A stretch of 64,000 bases of DNA from Vibrio orientalis CIP 102891 = ATCC 33934 (lineage in GTDB: Bacteria; Pseudomonadota; Gammaproteobacteria; Enterobacterales; Vibrionaceae), in assembly GCF_000176235.1 (NCBI RefSeq), contig NZ_ACZV01000005.1, forward strand, positions 1,612,001 to 1,676,000, read 5' to 3'. Positions 27,049 through 35,929 of the stretch are shown here, piece after piece. The notes under the pieces are model-generated. The model saw nothing but the letters and a program-made list of their open reading frames with translations, did no database searches and was not told where the DNA came from. The position numbers and the translations under genes are program-made. How positions within the stretch are numbered: position 1 is the first letter of the stretch; every line of letters starts with the position of its first letter.

Positions 27049-27552
27049 ATGCAAATCCATACTTTAGACAAAGCAGCCATTATTAACGAGCTTGGGTTCG
27101 GCACGGGGATCAACCACGCCGTTCACGAAGGTCGTCGCGCTGATTTTGCGCTAATTTTATCGATGTTCTCAAACGATGTTCGCGACAACACCCCTGTCGA
27201 GAAAGTCGATGAGATTGACACAACAGAACAAGCCCTCCGTAAACGATTCGAACTCCAGCCCCCTCAGGCACTACGCTCAGATCAAAGTTCGTATGAGATA
27301 TCGGCGCTACAAGCATCATTATTTCATAGCTCAGGCATGCCAAGTGCGAAGCTTAGCCATTATCTAACTCCTGACGCGCTTACCTACTTGCCTGAAGAGA
27401 CTCATGGCCTTCCTGAAGAGGTTTATCACAACCTATCAGGCCACCAGCGCCGTACGATGGGAGAAAAAGAACCGAAAGAGCTAATGCCGATAGACCTATA
27501 TAATCAGCTGATCAAAGCTCAACGCACCTTCCAGATCCAAACCCAAGCCTAA
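27049..27552 (+). CDS. VC2046/SO_2500 family protein
   Basis: A 167-residue cytoplasmic protein matching the conserved but uncharacterised VC2046/SO_2500 family of Vibrio and Shewanella. Recognisable parts are INHAVHEGRRADFALILSMF near the start and the ELMPIDLYNQL segment near the end. It has no signal peptide, membrane helix or known catalytic motif. It has a GAGGGG ribosome site and sits after sodB, as in V. cholerae. Function unknown. Confidence 0.75.
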   Translation: MQIHTLDKAAIINELGFGTGINHAVHEGRRADFALILSMFSNDVRDNTPVEKVDEIDTTEQALRKRFELQPPQALRSDQSSYEISALQASLFHSSGMPSAKLSHYLTPDALTYLPEETHGLPEEVYHNLSGHQRRTMGEKEPKELMPIDLYNQLIKAQRTFQIQTQA

Positions 27553-27755
27553 CGATCGTTTAAGATCACACTTTGACTGTCTCATTTATCGGACTTTGTC
27601 AGCAACACAGCTCGATAATGTGAATAAGGCCAAAGATTCATAAGTTGCCATACAATCCGGCCAGTTATTTGACCTTATTCACAACTCAATAACAGTTAAT
27701 CTACCATGCTATGTGGACAAGTTTTCACGCAAACATAGCTTATGGGGGTAAGCCA

Positions 27756-28418
27756 ATGGATATAAAAAGTGCTGTAATATTAGTGACATCCGCCGGTTCA
27801 CAGGTAGGAAGCACGCTTGCTTACCACTTCGCTTCACTTGGAGCGACCGTTGTGTTGTGTGATAAAAGTAGTCCACAGTTGCAGCACACCTATCAACTAT
27901 GTCGCGAGATCTCTGAGCAAGTCTATCAATTCAAAGTTTCGGATCATTCACTGCAATCGATTCAAGATTTGTTTGAGTTTATGGATCAACAATTAAAACG
28001 TTCCCCCGACGTGTTGATCAACACCCTTACCGCGCAAGCGATGCCGAATATTTTTGATCAACAAGCGAGTGATGTTTTCACCCAGAGGCTGTCATTAATG
28101 GCTGCAACCATGTTTAGCTTTGGTCAAGCAACCGCAGAGAGAATGCGTAAAGAGAAAAAGAATGGCGTTATCGTTAATGTCATTTCTCACCCTGAATATC
28201 AGGATTTATCTGGATTTGATAACGCGACGTCTATGGTGGCAGGGTTTACTCAAAGCTGGGCAAAAGAACTTACGCCATTTAACATCCGAGTTGGCGGAGT
28301 GGTGCCAACGTTAGAGCACAACAATAGCCATTGGGCAGAAATTCAGGATGAGCTGATTCGTAACACCGAATATATTGTCTCCAATGACTATTTCAGCGGC
28401 CGAGTGATGGCAGCCTAA
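27756..28418 (+). CDS. SDR-fold protein lacking the catalytic Tyr and Lys
   Basis: A 220-residue protein of the short-chain dehydrogenase fold. The nucleotide-binding loop survives in altered form (VTSAGSQVGSTLAYHF instead of TGxxxGxG). At the place of the catalytic YxxxK, the sequence reads GFDNATSMVAGFTQSWAKEL: Tyr is Phe and Lys is Thr. The usual NNAG is NTLTA. The fold start and the AKEL-region are otherwise typical. It is unlikely to be an active dehydrogenase and may be a binding or regulatory pseudo-enzyme. The ATG at 27756 has a GGGGG ribosome site and is preferred over one 15 codons upstream. Confidence 0.8.
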   Translation: MDIKSAVILVTSAGSQVGSTLAYHFASLGATVVLCDKSSPQLQHTYQLCREISEQVYQFKVSDHSLQSIQDLFEFMDQQLKRSPDVLINTLTAQAMPNIFDQQASDVFTQRLSLMAATMFSFGQATAERMRKEKKNGVIVNVISHPEYQDLSGFDNATSMVAGFTQSWAKELTPFNIRVGGVVPTLEHNNSHWAEIQDELIRNTEYIVSNDYFSGRVMAA

Positions 28419-28430
28419 AGAGCTTTTGCA

Positions 28431-28880
28431 TCAGAGGGAGTACAACACTCGCTCTGATGCCTCTTCAATCAGATCCAACACTAACTCAAAGCCTTTATCG
28501 CCGCCGTAGTACGGATCGGGAATTTCGTCGTAGCCTGAATCACCAAACTCTAAAAATAGTTTTAGCTTGTGCTTGAGGTGTTGCGGACACTGAGCGTCTA
28601 AGTCAGACAAGTTGTCTCTGTCTGCCGCTAAAATTAGATCAAACTCTTCAAAGTCGCTGGCGACTACCTTTCTCGAACGAATCCCTTTAAACGAATAACC
28701 ACGCTTCTCACCTGCAGCCTTTGAGCGCGCATCCGGTGGATTACCTTGGTGATAGCCAATTGTCCCTGCTGAGTCTACAACCACTGGAATATGCAGTTGC
28801 TCCGACTTGGCACGTAAAATCGCTTCGCCTGTTGGCGAACGGCAAATGTTGCCCATACAAACGACCAGTATCTTGTTCAT
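28431..28880 (-). CDS. low-molecular-weight protein-tyrosine phosphatase
   Basis: A 149-residue LMW-PTP. The P-loop is near the N terminus (VVCMGNICRSPTGEA, CX5RS), and the general acid is the aspartate in DEIPDPYYGG. Such enzymes dephosphorylate tyrosine kinases of capsule synthesis or other targets, but here there is no polysaccharide cluster nearby, so this is a stand-alone copy. The second ATG (28880) has AGGG at a proper distance and is preferred. It is convergent with the SDR-like gene. Confidence 0.9.
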   Translation of the reverse strand: MNKILVVCMGNICRSPTGEAILRAKSEQLHIPVVVDSAGTIGYHQGNPPDARSKAAGEKRGYSFKGIRSRKVVASDFEEFDLILAADRDNLSDLDAQCPQHLKHKLKLFLEFGDSGYDEIPDPYYGGDKGFELVLDLIEEASERVLYSL

Positions 28881-28990
28881 TTTCATCCCTAAATAATGCT
28901 AACCACTGACCCCATCATAACGAAAAACTTTACAACTAGAAGCGAGAAGATTACCTCTTTTGAAAGACAAGTGAGATTATTAGACACAAA

Positions 28991-29024
28991 TAAAAATCAG
29001 GGAGCATGATAGCTATGTTCCCTG
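28991..29024 (-). terminator. terminator of the atp operon
   Basis: Stem TCAGGGAGCAT/ATGTTCCCTGA (one G-T pair), followed on the minus strand by a TTTTTA tract, just past atpC. Confidence 0.75.
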
Positions 29025-29034
29025 ACGACCCCAA

Positions 29035-29481
29035 TCAATGACGATTTAAACGGCCAACCAATTCAACCGCTCGTAATTGAGCCAGTGCTTTATTGAGTTC
29101 AAGTTGAGCTTGCTCGAAGCTAAGCCCTCCCTCTTGATGCCTGCTGATATTTTCAAGCGCCATTTGTCGGGCTGATTCTGCCCGCGCTTGATCGATATCT
29201 TCGCCATGTAATACCGTATCAGCTAACACAGTGACCACATCAGGCTGTACTTCGAGCATCCCACCCGAGATATATAAAATGCTCGGTTCTTTTTTAATGT
29301 CAGAGACAAAGCTCGCAATACCGGGTTTAATTTTGCTAATAAGAGGCGAATGTTGCGGTCGAATGCCCAGCTCCCCACTAGCCCCAGATATCGCTAAAGC
29401 ATGGGCAGGACCAGAGAACAAGGTTCCCTCAGCGCTCACGATTTGCAGTTCAAAGGTATTCTCATTTACGGCGATAGCCAT
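29035..29481 (-). CDS. atpC: F-type ATP synthase epsilon subunit
   Basis: A 148-residue epsilon subunit. It has an N-terminal beta-sandwich (FELQIVSAEGTLFSGPAHAL, GELGIRPQHSPLI) and a C-terminal helical hairpin (LEKALAQLRA-like). Epsilon couples the central stalk and inhibits ATP hydrolysis. It is the last gene of the operon, 16 bp after atpD, and is followed by a terminator. Confidence 0.93.
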   Translation of the reverse strand: MAIAVNENTFELQIVSAEGTLFSGPAHALAISGASGELGIRPQHSPLISKIKPGIASFVSDIKKEPSILYISGGMLEVQPDVVTVLADTVLHGEDIDQARAESARQMALENISRHQEGGLSFEQAQLELNKALAQLRAVELVGRLNRH

Positions 29482-29497
29482 ATGACCTCCTAAAGCC

Positions 29498-30883
29498 TTA
29501 GAGCGACTTCGCTTTTTCTAGCACTTCATCAATTGAACCACAGTACAAGAACGCTTGTTCTGGGATGTCATCATATTGACCCGCGAGTAATCCTTTAAAG
29601 CCCTTAATCGTCTCTTTTAATGGCACAAACACACCTTTTTGCCCAGTAAACACTTCCGCTACGTGATAAGGCTGAGTAAGGAAACGTTCCACTTTACGTG
29701 CGCGAGAAACTAACTGCTTATCTTCTTCAGACAGCTCATCCATCCCAAGAATAGCAATGATATCTTTCAGTTCCTTGTAACGCTGCAGTGTCATTTGAAC
29801 ATTCTGCGCCACATCGTAGTGCTCTTGACCCACAATCATTGGATCAAGTTGACGCGAAGTTGAATCCAAAGGATCAATTGCAGGGTAAAGACCGAGTGCT
29901 GCGATGTTACGTGACAACACAACTGTCGCATCCAAGTGAGCAAACGTGGTTGCCGGTGATGGGTCGGTCAAGTCATCGGCTGGTACGTATACCGCTTGGA
30001 TGGAGGTAATCGAGCCTGTCTTGGTTGAGGTAATACGCTCTTGAAGCACCCCCATTTCTTCGGCAAGTGTTGGCTGATAACCAACTGCAGAAGGCATGCG
30101 GCCAAGCAGTGCCGACACTTCTGTCCCCGCTAAGGTGTAGCGGTAGATATTATCGATGAATAACAATACGTCGCGACCTTCATCACGGAAACGCTCGGCC
30201 ATGGTAAGCCCAGTCAACGCAACACGTAGGCGGTTGCCCGGAGGCTCGTTCATTTGACCATAAACCATCGCAACCTTATCGAGAACGCCCGCTTCTTTCA
30301 TCTCGTAGTAGAAGTCGTTACCTTCACGAGTACGCTCACCAACACCAGTGAAAACCGACAAACCTGAGTGAGCTTTTGCAATGTTATTAATTAGCTCCAT
30401 CATGTTTACCGTCTTACCCACACCGGCACCACCGAACAGGCCAATTTTGCCGCCTTTTGCAAAAGGACATACCAAATCAATCACTTTTACGCCGGTTTCG
30501 AGCAATTCAGACGAGTTCGATTGTTCTTCATAGCTTGGCGCTGAACGGTGAATACCATAATTCATTTTCTCGCCAATGGGACCACATTCATCAATAGGTT
30601 CACCTAACACGTTCATGATACGACCTAAGGTTTCTTCACCGACAGGCACCGTAATTGGTTCGCCTGTTGACTGCACACTTAAGCCACGGCGAAGACCGTC
30701 AGAGGAGCCCATTACGATACAACGAACAATGCCGCCACCCAGTTGCTGTTGCACTTCAAGAACTAATGCCGAGAACTCTTGATCAACGACACGTAACGCA
30801 TCATAGACGCGTGGGCCCGTATTATGTTCGAATTCAACGTCAACGACAGCGCCGATGATTTTTACAATTTTACCAATACTCAT
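29498..30883 (-). CDS. atpD: F-type ATP synthase beta subunit
   Basis: The 461-residue catalytic subunit of F1. P-loop GLFGGAGVGKTVNMMELI, the GERTREGNDFYYEM segment with the catalytic Glu, and LLFIDNIYRYTLAGTEVSALLGRMPSAVGYQPTL are all intact. The DNIYR-type Walker-B region reads FIDNIYRY. Usual bacterial length. It lies between atpG and atpC. Residues look fully functional, so this is a working operon rather than a relic. Confidence 0.96.
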   Translation of the reverse strand: MSIGKIVKIIGAVVDVEFEHNTGPRVYDALRVVDQEFSALVLEVQQQLGGGIVRCIVMGSSDGLRRGLSVQSTGEPITVPVGEETLGRIMNVLGEPIDECGPIGEKMNYGIHRSAPSYEEQSNSSELLETGVKVIDLVCPFAKGGKIGLFGGAGVGKTVNMMELINNIAKAHSGLSVFTGVGERTREGNDFYYEMKEAGVLDKVAMVYGQMNEPPGNRLRVALTGLTMAERFRDEGRDVLLFIDNIYRYTLAGTEVSALLGRMPSAVGYQPTLAEEMGVLQERITSTKTGSITSIQAVYVPADDLTDPSPATTFAHLDATVVLSRNIAALGLYPAIDPLDSTSRQLDPMIVGQEHYDVAQNVQMTLQRYKELKDIIAILGMDELSEEDKQLVSRARKVERFLTQPYHVAEVFTGQKGVFVPLKETIKGFKGLLAGQYDDIPEQAFLYCGSIDEVLEKAKSL

Positions 30884-30903
30884 TCTATACCTCAGAATTC
30901 TTA

Positions 30904-31770
30904 CTATACCGCTTGCGCGCCCGACACAATTTCACTCAACTCTTGAGTGATGGCTGCTTGTCGTGCTTTGTTGTAAACCAACTGCAGATCATCAATAAGC
31001 TGCCAAGCATTGTCTGTCGCCGCTTTCATCGCCACCATCCGCGACGCCTGTTCACAAGCAATGTTTTCAACCGTGCCTTGATAAACTTGAGACTCGATGT
31101 AACGTTGAATCAGCTCATCTAAAATGACTCGCGGTTCTTGTTCGTATATGTAATCCCAACGAGACTTTCTCTTCGCCTCTTTCGCACTCTCATCGATAGG
31201 AAAAGGCAATAGCTGCTTAATCGATGGTGACTGTACAATGGTGTTCTCAAACTCATTAAACGCGATGTACAAACGGTCAATTTGGCCTTGGTTATAATGC
31301 TCAAGCATTGCTTGCACGGTGCCGAGTAAATCTTCCACTTTAGGTTGATCGCCCAACCCTGATGCCTGAGCAACTACATTGGTCACTCGATGGAAGAAGT
31401 TAATCGCCTTTAAGCCAACCAATGTCGCATCAACCTCCACACCTTTATCACGCCAATCTGTCATCTCAGAAAGAACACGCTTAAATAGGTTATTGTTCAA
31501 ACCACCGCATAGACCCCGATCTGACGAGATAATGATGTAAGCGACTCGCTTAACCTCGCGCTCTTCTAAATACGGGTGACTGTATTCAAGCGTACCCGAC
31601 GAAATATGGCCGATTACGCGCCGCATACTTTCTGCATAAGGGCGGTTCTTCTGCATGTGTTCCTGAACCTTACGCATCTTACTGGCGGCTACCATTTGCA
31701 TCGCACTAGTAATCTTCTGAGTACTGTTGATACTGGCAATCTTAGTGCGAATTTCTTTTGTACTGGCCAT
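30904..31770 (-). CDS. atpG: F-type ATP synthase gamma subunit
   Basis: A 288-residue rotor shaft subunit. The N-terminal IRTKIASINSTQKITSAMQM and MVAASKM motifs and the C-terminal MVAMKAATDNAWQLIDDLQL with ARQAAITQEL are the diagnostic coiled-coil ends. SSDRGLCGGLNNNLFK lies in the middle. It sits between atpA and atpD as in all standard operons. Confidence 0.95.
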   Translation of the reverse strand: MASTKEIRTKIASINSTQKITSAMQMVAASKMRKVQEHMQKNRPYAESMRRVIGHISSGTLEYSHPYLEEREVKRVAYIIISSDRGLCGGLNNNLFKRVLSEMTDWRDKGVEVDATLVGLKAINFFHRVTNVVAQASGLGDQPKVEDLLGTVQAMLEHYNQGQIDRLYIAFNEFENTIVQSPSIKQLLPFPIDESAKEAKRKSRWDYIYEQEPRVILDELIQRYIESQVYQGTVENIACEQASRMVAMKAATDNAWQLIDDLQLVYNKARQAAITQELSEIVSGAQAV

Positions 31771-31807
31771 GGTAAGCTCCGTTTTTAACTATTAGAGAAT
31801 GACGCCA

Positions 31808-33349
31808 CTACCAAGATTTGAGAGCAATGAACTCGTCAAGAAGCTTGGTAAGCTGAGCTTCAATCTGGTCGTTAAAATCACCGCTTGCGTTGATCTCATC
31901 TAACAAGTCAGAAAAGTTCATTTTCGCATAAGCGATTAGGCCTTCTTCAAATGCGCCAACCTTCGCCAGTTCAACGGCATCTAAATAACCTCGCTCTGCT
32001 GCAAAAATCACGGCAGATTGCTCGGCAACAGACATTGGTGCGTACTGTTTTTGCTTCATTAATTCAGTCACACGCTCACCGTGATCAATTTGGCGACGAG
32101 TCGCATCATCCAAATCCGATGAAAACTGAGCAAAAGCCGCCAACTCGCGGTATTGAGCGAGAGCAGTTCGAATACCACCGGAGAGTTTTTTAATGATCTT
32201 GGTTTGCGCCGCGCCACCAACACGAGACACAGAAATACCCGGGTCAACCGCAGGACGTAAGCCTGAGTTGAATAGCTGAGTCTGGAGGAAGATCTGACCA
32301 TCGGTAATTGAAATAACGTTGGTCGGCACAAATGCTGATACATCACCGGCTTGAGTTTCGATGATAGGTAACGCAGTCAGTGACCCCGTTTTTCCTTTCA
32401 CTTCACCATTAGTCAAGCGCTCCACATACGCTTCGTTTACACGTGCAGCACGCTCTAGGAGACGTGAGTGGAGGTAAAATACATCACCAGGAAAAGCTTC
32501 GCGGCCCGGTGGGCGTTTGAGCAGCAATGAGATTTGACGGTAAGCGACGGCTTGTTTGGAGAGATCATCATAAACAATCAGTGCGTCTTCACCGCGGTCA
32601 CGAAAGTATTCGCCCATAGTGCAACCCGCATACGGCGCAAGGTATTGCAGTGCCGCAGACTCTGATGCCGATGCCACAACCACGATGGTGTTTTTCAATG
32701 CGTCATGTTCGGCAAGTTTACGAACAACGTTAGCAATGGTTGAAGCTTTTTGGCCTATCGCGACGTAAATCGATTTTACGCCTGAGTCTTTTTGATTAAT
32801 GATCGCATCAATCGCTAGCGCAGTTTTACCCGTTTGGCGGTCACCAATCACCAGTTCACGTTGACCGCGACCAATTGGCACCATTGAATCGACAGCTTTG
32901 TAGCCCGTTTGGATTGGCGTATCCACGGATTTACGGTCGATGACCCCCGGGGCAATGATTTCAACGGCGTTATATTGTTTTGCATCGATTTGCCCCAAAC
33001 CATCAATGGGTTGGCCTAGGGTATTCACCACGCGGCCAAGTAATTCAGGACCAACCGGCACTTCCAGAATACGGCCAGTGCCCATGACGGTCATGCCTTC
33101 ACTTAGGTCAGCATATGGGCCCATGACTACCGCCCCGACGGAATGACGCTCAAGGTTGAGCGCTAGAGCATAACGATTATCAGGCAGCTCTATCATCTCG
33201 CCTTGCATGACGTCGACTAAACCGTTGATGGTGATAATGCCATCACAGATAGACACTATGGTGCCTTCATTACGCGCTTGCGTACTTACATTGAATGTTT
33301 CAATGCGTTGTTTTATTAGGTCGCTAATTTCTGTTGAATTTAGTTGCAT
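31808..33349 (-). CDS. atpA: F-type ATP synthase alpha subunit
   Basis: The 513-residue non-catalytic nucleotide-binding F1 subunit. Seen: MQLNSTEISDLIKQRIETF start, P-loop LVIGDRQTGKTALAIDAI, ALIVYDDLSKQAVAYRQISL and PGISVSRVGGAAQTK with the family arginine. Length equals the E. coli protein. It is 12 bp after atpH. Confidence 0.96.
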   Translation of the reverse strand: MQLNSTEISDLIKQRIETFNVSTQARNEGTIVSICDGIITINGLVDVMQGEMIELPDNRYALALNLERHSVGAVVMGPYADLSEGMTVMGTGRILEVPVGPELLGRVVNTLGQPIDGLGQIDAKQYNAVEIIAPGVIDRKSVDTPIQTGYKAVDSMVPIGRGQRELVIGDRQTGKTALAIDAIINQKDSGVKSIYVAIGQKASTIANVVRKLAEHDALKNTIVVVASASESAALQYLAPYAGCTMGEYFRDRGEDALIVYDDLSKQAVAYRQISLLLKRPPGREAFPGDVFYLHSRLLERAARVNEAYVERLTNGEVKGKTGSLTALPIIETQAGDVSAFVPTNVISITDGQIFLQTQLFNSGLRPAVDPGISVSRVGGAAQTKIIKKLSGGIRTALAQYRELAAFAQFSSDLDDATRRQIDHGERVTELMKQKQYAPMSVAEQSAVIFAAERGYLDAVELAKVGAFEEGLIAYAKMNFSDLLDEINASGDFNDQIEAQLTKLLDEFIALKSW

Positions 33350-33361
33350 CTTAAATTCCTA

Positions 33362-33910
33362 CTACACGTTCAAGCTGGTCGCGAGGCGTTGGATTGAGCT
33401 CTGGAGCGAGCCATCAATAACCAACTCACCAGCTTTTACTACAATGCCACCGATAAGATCGGGGTCGATCTCGTTCGATAATGTGATACGTCGTGCCAGC
33501 TTCTTCTCAAGGTACTTGGTCAGAGCTTCAAGTTGGTCTGACTCTAATGGCTCAGACGAATACACAGTTGCATCGAGTCTCAAATCACTTTCATCTTTGA
33601 GCTCAGAAAAGGCCTCGGCAACGCTGCGCATTACAATAAGACGTTGGTTTTCAGCCATCACCTTGATCAAGTTCTGCATATGCTCATCGATAAACCCCTC
33701 ACAAACAGAGAACAATAAGTGAATAAAGTTATCCGCTTCGGCTTTACCGCCTTGGTCGAGCGCTTTTGCTTGGTTGATTAAGGCTGGTTGCTCAATAACA
33801 CCAGCAACCAATACCAACGCAGTTTTCCATTCTTCAAGCGACCCATTCTCTTTTGCAAAATCAAAGGCCGCTTTGGCATATGGGTAAGCAATGGTTTGAA
33901 TATCCGACAT
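33362..33910 (-). CDS. atpH: F-type ATP synthase delta subunit
   Basis: A 182-residue delta (OSCP) subunit linking F1 to the peripheral stalk. Seen: TIAYPYAKAAFDFAKENGSL at the start and LARRITLSNEIDPDLIGGIV near the C end, the family signature region. It lies between atpF and atpA. Confidence 0.93.
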   Translation of the reverse strand: MSDIQTIAYPYAKAAFDFAKENGSLEEWKTALVLVAGVIEQPALINQAKALDQGGKAEADNFIHLLFSVCEGFIDEHMQNLIKVMAENQRLIVMRSVAEAFSELKDESDLRLDATVYSSEPLESDQLEALTKYLEKKLARRITLSNEIDPDLIGGIVVKAGELVIDGSLQSSIQRLATSLNV

Positions 33911-33927
33911 TTTGCTCCCCTAAGGCG

Positions 33928-34398
33928 TTAGATATCTTTGATCATCTGATCAATAAGTTGACGGTTGGTATCCGTATCCAAATTCTTATTAATCAGCTTT
34001 TGAGCACTTTGAATTACCAGATCCGACATTTCCGCTTTAAGCTCTTGTCGCACACGATTACGCTCACTTTCGATCTCAAGTTCACCTTGAGCAATCACAC
34101 GAGCTTTTTCGATTTCAGCTTCTTTAACAGACTCTTCAATTAACTGTGCTCGACGTTTTTGGCCCTGTTCGATCATCTTATTGACGTCTTTTTTTGCTTG
34201 TTCAATAAGTTGATCACAGTTAGCGCGAGCCAAGGCAAGTTCCTTAGCCGCATCTTCTGTATGGCGTAGACCTTGCGCGATTTCTTTTTGACGCTCATCG
34301 AGCAAAACGACAAGTGGCGGCCAAACATACTTCATACAAAGCCAGACAAAAATCGCAAAGGATATTGCTTGGCCTAGCATCGTCGCATTTAAGTTCAT
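33928..34398 (-). CDS. atpF: F-type ATP synthase b subunit
   Basis: A 156-residue peripheral-stalk subunit. One N-terminal transmembrane helix (MLGQAISFAIFVWLCMKYVW, ending in the usual PPL) is followed by a long charged coiled coil. The length equals E. coli b. It forms the stator dimer that holds alpha3beta3 against the a subunit. Confidence 0.94.
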   Translation of the reverse strand: MNLNATMLGQAISFAIFVWLCMKYVWPPLVVLLDERQKEIAQGLRHTEDAAKELALARANCDQLIEQAKKDVNKMIEQGQKRRAQLIEESVKEAEIEKARVIAQGELEIESERNRVRQELKAEMSDLVIQSAQKLINKNLDTDTNRQLIDQMIKDI

Positions 34399-34454
34399 CT
34401 CGTCCTCACTTAATTAACGGATAGTACTTAGTTGTTAAATATCGTAAGAATTAA

Positions 34455-34691
34455 TTACGCAACAGCGAAGATGATATATAAGCCAATACCAACACCGATC
34501 ATCGGCACCGCATCAACAAGGCCCATCATAATAAAGAATTGAGTACGCAGCATTGGAGTCATATCCGGTTGACGCGCTACGCCTTCCAAATATTTACCCG
34601 CTAGATTACCGATACCGGAAGCTGCACCAGCGGCACCTAAACCAATTAATAGTGCACCAGCAACATAAAGAACTGCACTTACCATATCCAT
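34455..34691 (-). CDS. atpE: F-type ATP synthase c subunit, proton type
   Basis: A 78-residue c-ring hairpin. Helix 1 has the glycine/alanine-rich GLGAAGAASGIGNLAGKYLEG, the loop reads ARQPD, and helix 2 is FFIMMGLVDAVPMIGVGIGL, with Asp in place of the E. coli Asp61. The sodium-binding set (Gln in helix 1, Glu-Ser in helix 2) is absent, so proton coupling is expected. The ATG at 34691 has GGAG six bases upstream; a longer frame upstream is rejected. It resembles the E. coli c subunit more than the usual main-operon Vibrio c subunit as I remember it. Confidence 0.94.
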   Translation of the reverse strand: MDMVSAVLYVAGALLIGLGAAGAASGIGNLAGKYLEGVARQPDMTPMLRTQFFIMMGLVDAVPMIGVGIGLYIIFAVA

Positions 34692-34741
34692 AAATAACTC
34701 CGATATTTTTAATAACTTAAAATTTAACTTTAAATATAATT

Positions 34742-35512
34742 CTAGTGATTTTCTTCTACTGCCATTGCTAAATAAACAACAGTGAGAACCATAAATATAA
34801 ATGCTTGCAAACAAACAATAAGTATGTGGAACAATGCCCATGGAACACTTAACGCCCATTGCATCCACCATGGCATTAATGCGATCAGGATAAATATCAT
34901 TTCTCCTGCATACATATTGCCGAATAATCGCAAACCTAAAGAAATAGGTTTAGATATTAACGTTACTAATTCCAGTACAAAATTAACTGGGTAAAGTAAC
35001 GGATGTTGGAACGGTTGAGTGGTTAACTCTTTAATAAACCCAATTAGTCCTTTTGCTTTTAGTGTATAAATAATCACTAAGAAAAAGACACCGAGTGCCA
35101 TCGACATCGCCACATTGACATCTGCAGAAGGTAAATCTCGGAAGTGCTCAAAACCAAGCATACGAGCAAAAGCAGGAATAAAATCAACCGGTATCAAATC
35201 TATCGCATTCATTAACAGAACCCAGACAAAAATAGTCAGAGCCATTGGACCAATGAGCCTATCTTTAGATTGGAAGATCTCACTTACTAGGTTGTTTACA
35301 AACTCAAACACCACTTCAACAAAGCACTGTAAACGACCTGGTACACCGCTGGTTCCTTTAGATACTGCAAATCTAAACAAACCAATAAAGAGCAGTCCAA
35401 GAATCCAAACCATGAACATTGAGTCCATGTTAATCGCCCAGAAGCCCGTCCCTTTCGTCAGGAATGTTAGGTGGTGCTCGATATACTCATGAGCGGACTG
35501 TACGCTTTCCAC
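34742..35512 (-). CDS. atpB: F-type ATP synthase a subunit
   Basis: A 256-residue membrane stator subunit that forms the proton half-channels. The essential arginine lies in LGLRLFGNMYAGEMIFILIA, with several hydrophobic helices before and after. It starts with GTG at 35512 right after the atpI stop, with an AAGGAGGGG ribosome site spanning the junction, so the two are translationally coupled. Confidence 0.93.
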   Translation of the reverse strand: MESVQSAHEYIEHHLTFLTKGTGFWAINMDSMFMVWILGLLFIGLFRFAVSKGTSGVPGRLQCFVEVVFEFVNNLVSEIFQSKDRLIGPMALTIFVWVLLMNAIDLIPVDFIPAFARMLGFEHFRDLPSADVNVAMSMALGVFFLVIIYTLKAKGLIGFIKELTTQPFQHPLLYPVNFVLELVTLISKPISLGLRLFGNMYAGEMIFILIALMPWWMQWALSVPWALFHILIVCLQAFIFMVLTVVYLAMAVEENH

Positions 35513-35929
35513 TTACCCCTCCTTACTATCTGAATTGGGAAGGTATTTATAGAGCAGTGGTGCCACAAAATATCCTAAAAACGTAATCGAATAACTTGTA
35601 ATCATCACCACATTTCTCATTTTGAAAAAGTGGAAAACCAGCGCAAATGAAATAACCGTATAGACTAGCTTCATACTTCCACTTAATTGCATTAAATCTT
35701 TGATATCAACGTCAGGTCTAAACTTAGCTTTTCTGCTAGCTAAAAACATTCCAAACATTCCTGGTAAAATAGCCAAGATGACACCAATTAATGCGGACTC
35801 AATATTTACCCCCCTGTTATATGAAGAGAAAATTTCAAAAATAATTGCGAATAGTCCAAATAGTAACTGACACCACATTATTTTCTTCATCGCCAGTAGT
35901 ATATCGTCACTAGCAGTACTTTCTTTCAT
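35513..35929 (-). CDS. atpI: ATP synthase I protein (AtpI-like)
   Basis: A 138-residue membrane protein with about four hydrophobic helices (LLFGLFAIIFEIFSS, ALIGVILAILPGMFGMFLAS, LVYTVISFALVFHFF and MITSYSITFLGYFVAPLLY). Position as first gene of the operon directly before atpB and its topology identify it as AtpI, which helps assemble the c ring. Sequence is weakly conserved, as usual for this family. Confidence 0.82.
   Translation of the reverse strand: MKESTASDDILLAMKKIMWCQLLFGLFAIIFEIFSSYNRGVNIESALIGVILAILPGMFGMFLASRKAKFRPDVDIKDLMQLSGSMKLVYTVISFALVFHFFKMRNVVMITSYSITFLGYFVAPLLYKYLPNSDSKEG

Noticed and set aside
34455..34691. Sodium-coupled c ring
   Set aside because: The helix-1 Gln and helix-2 Glu-Ser ligands are missing; the E. 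coli-type Asp is present.
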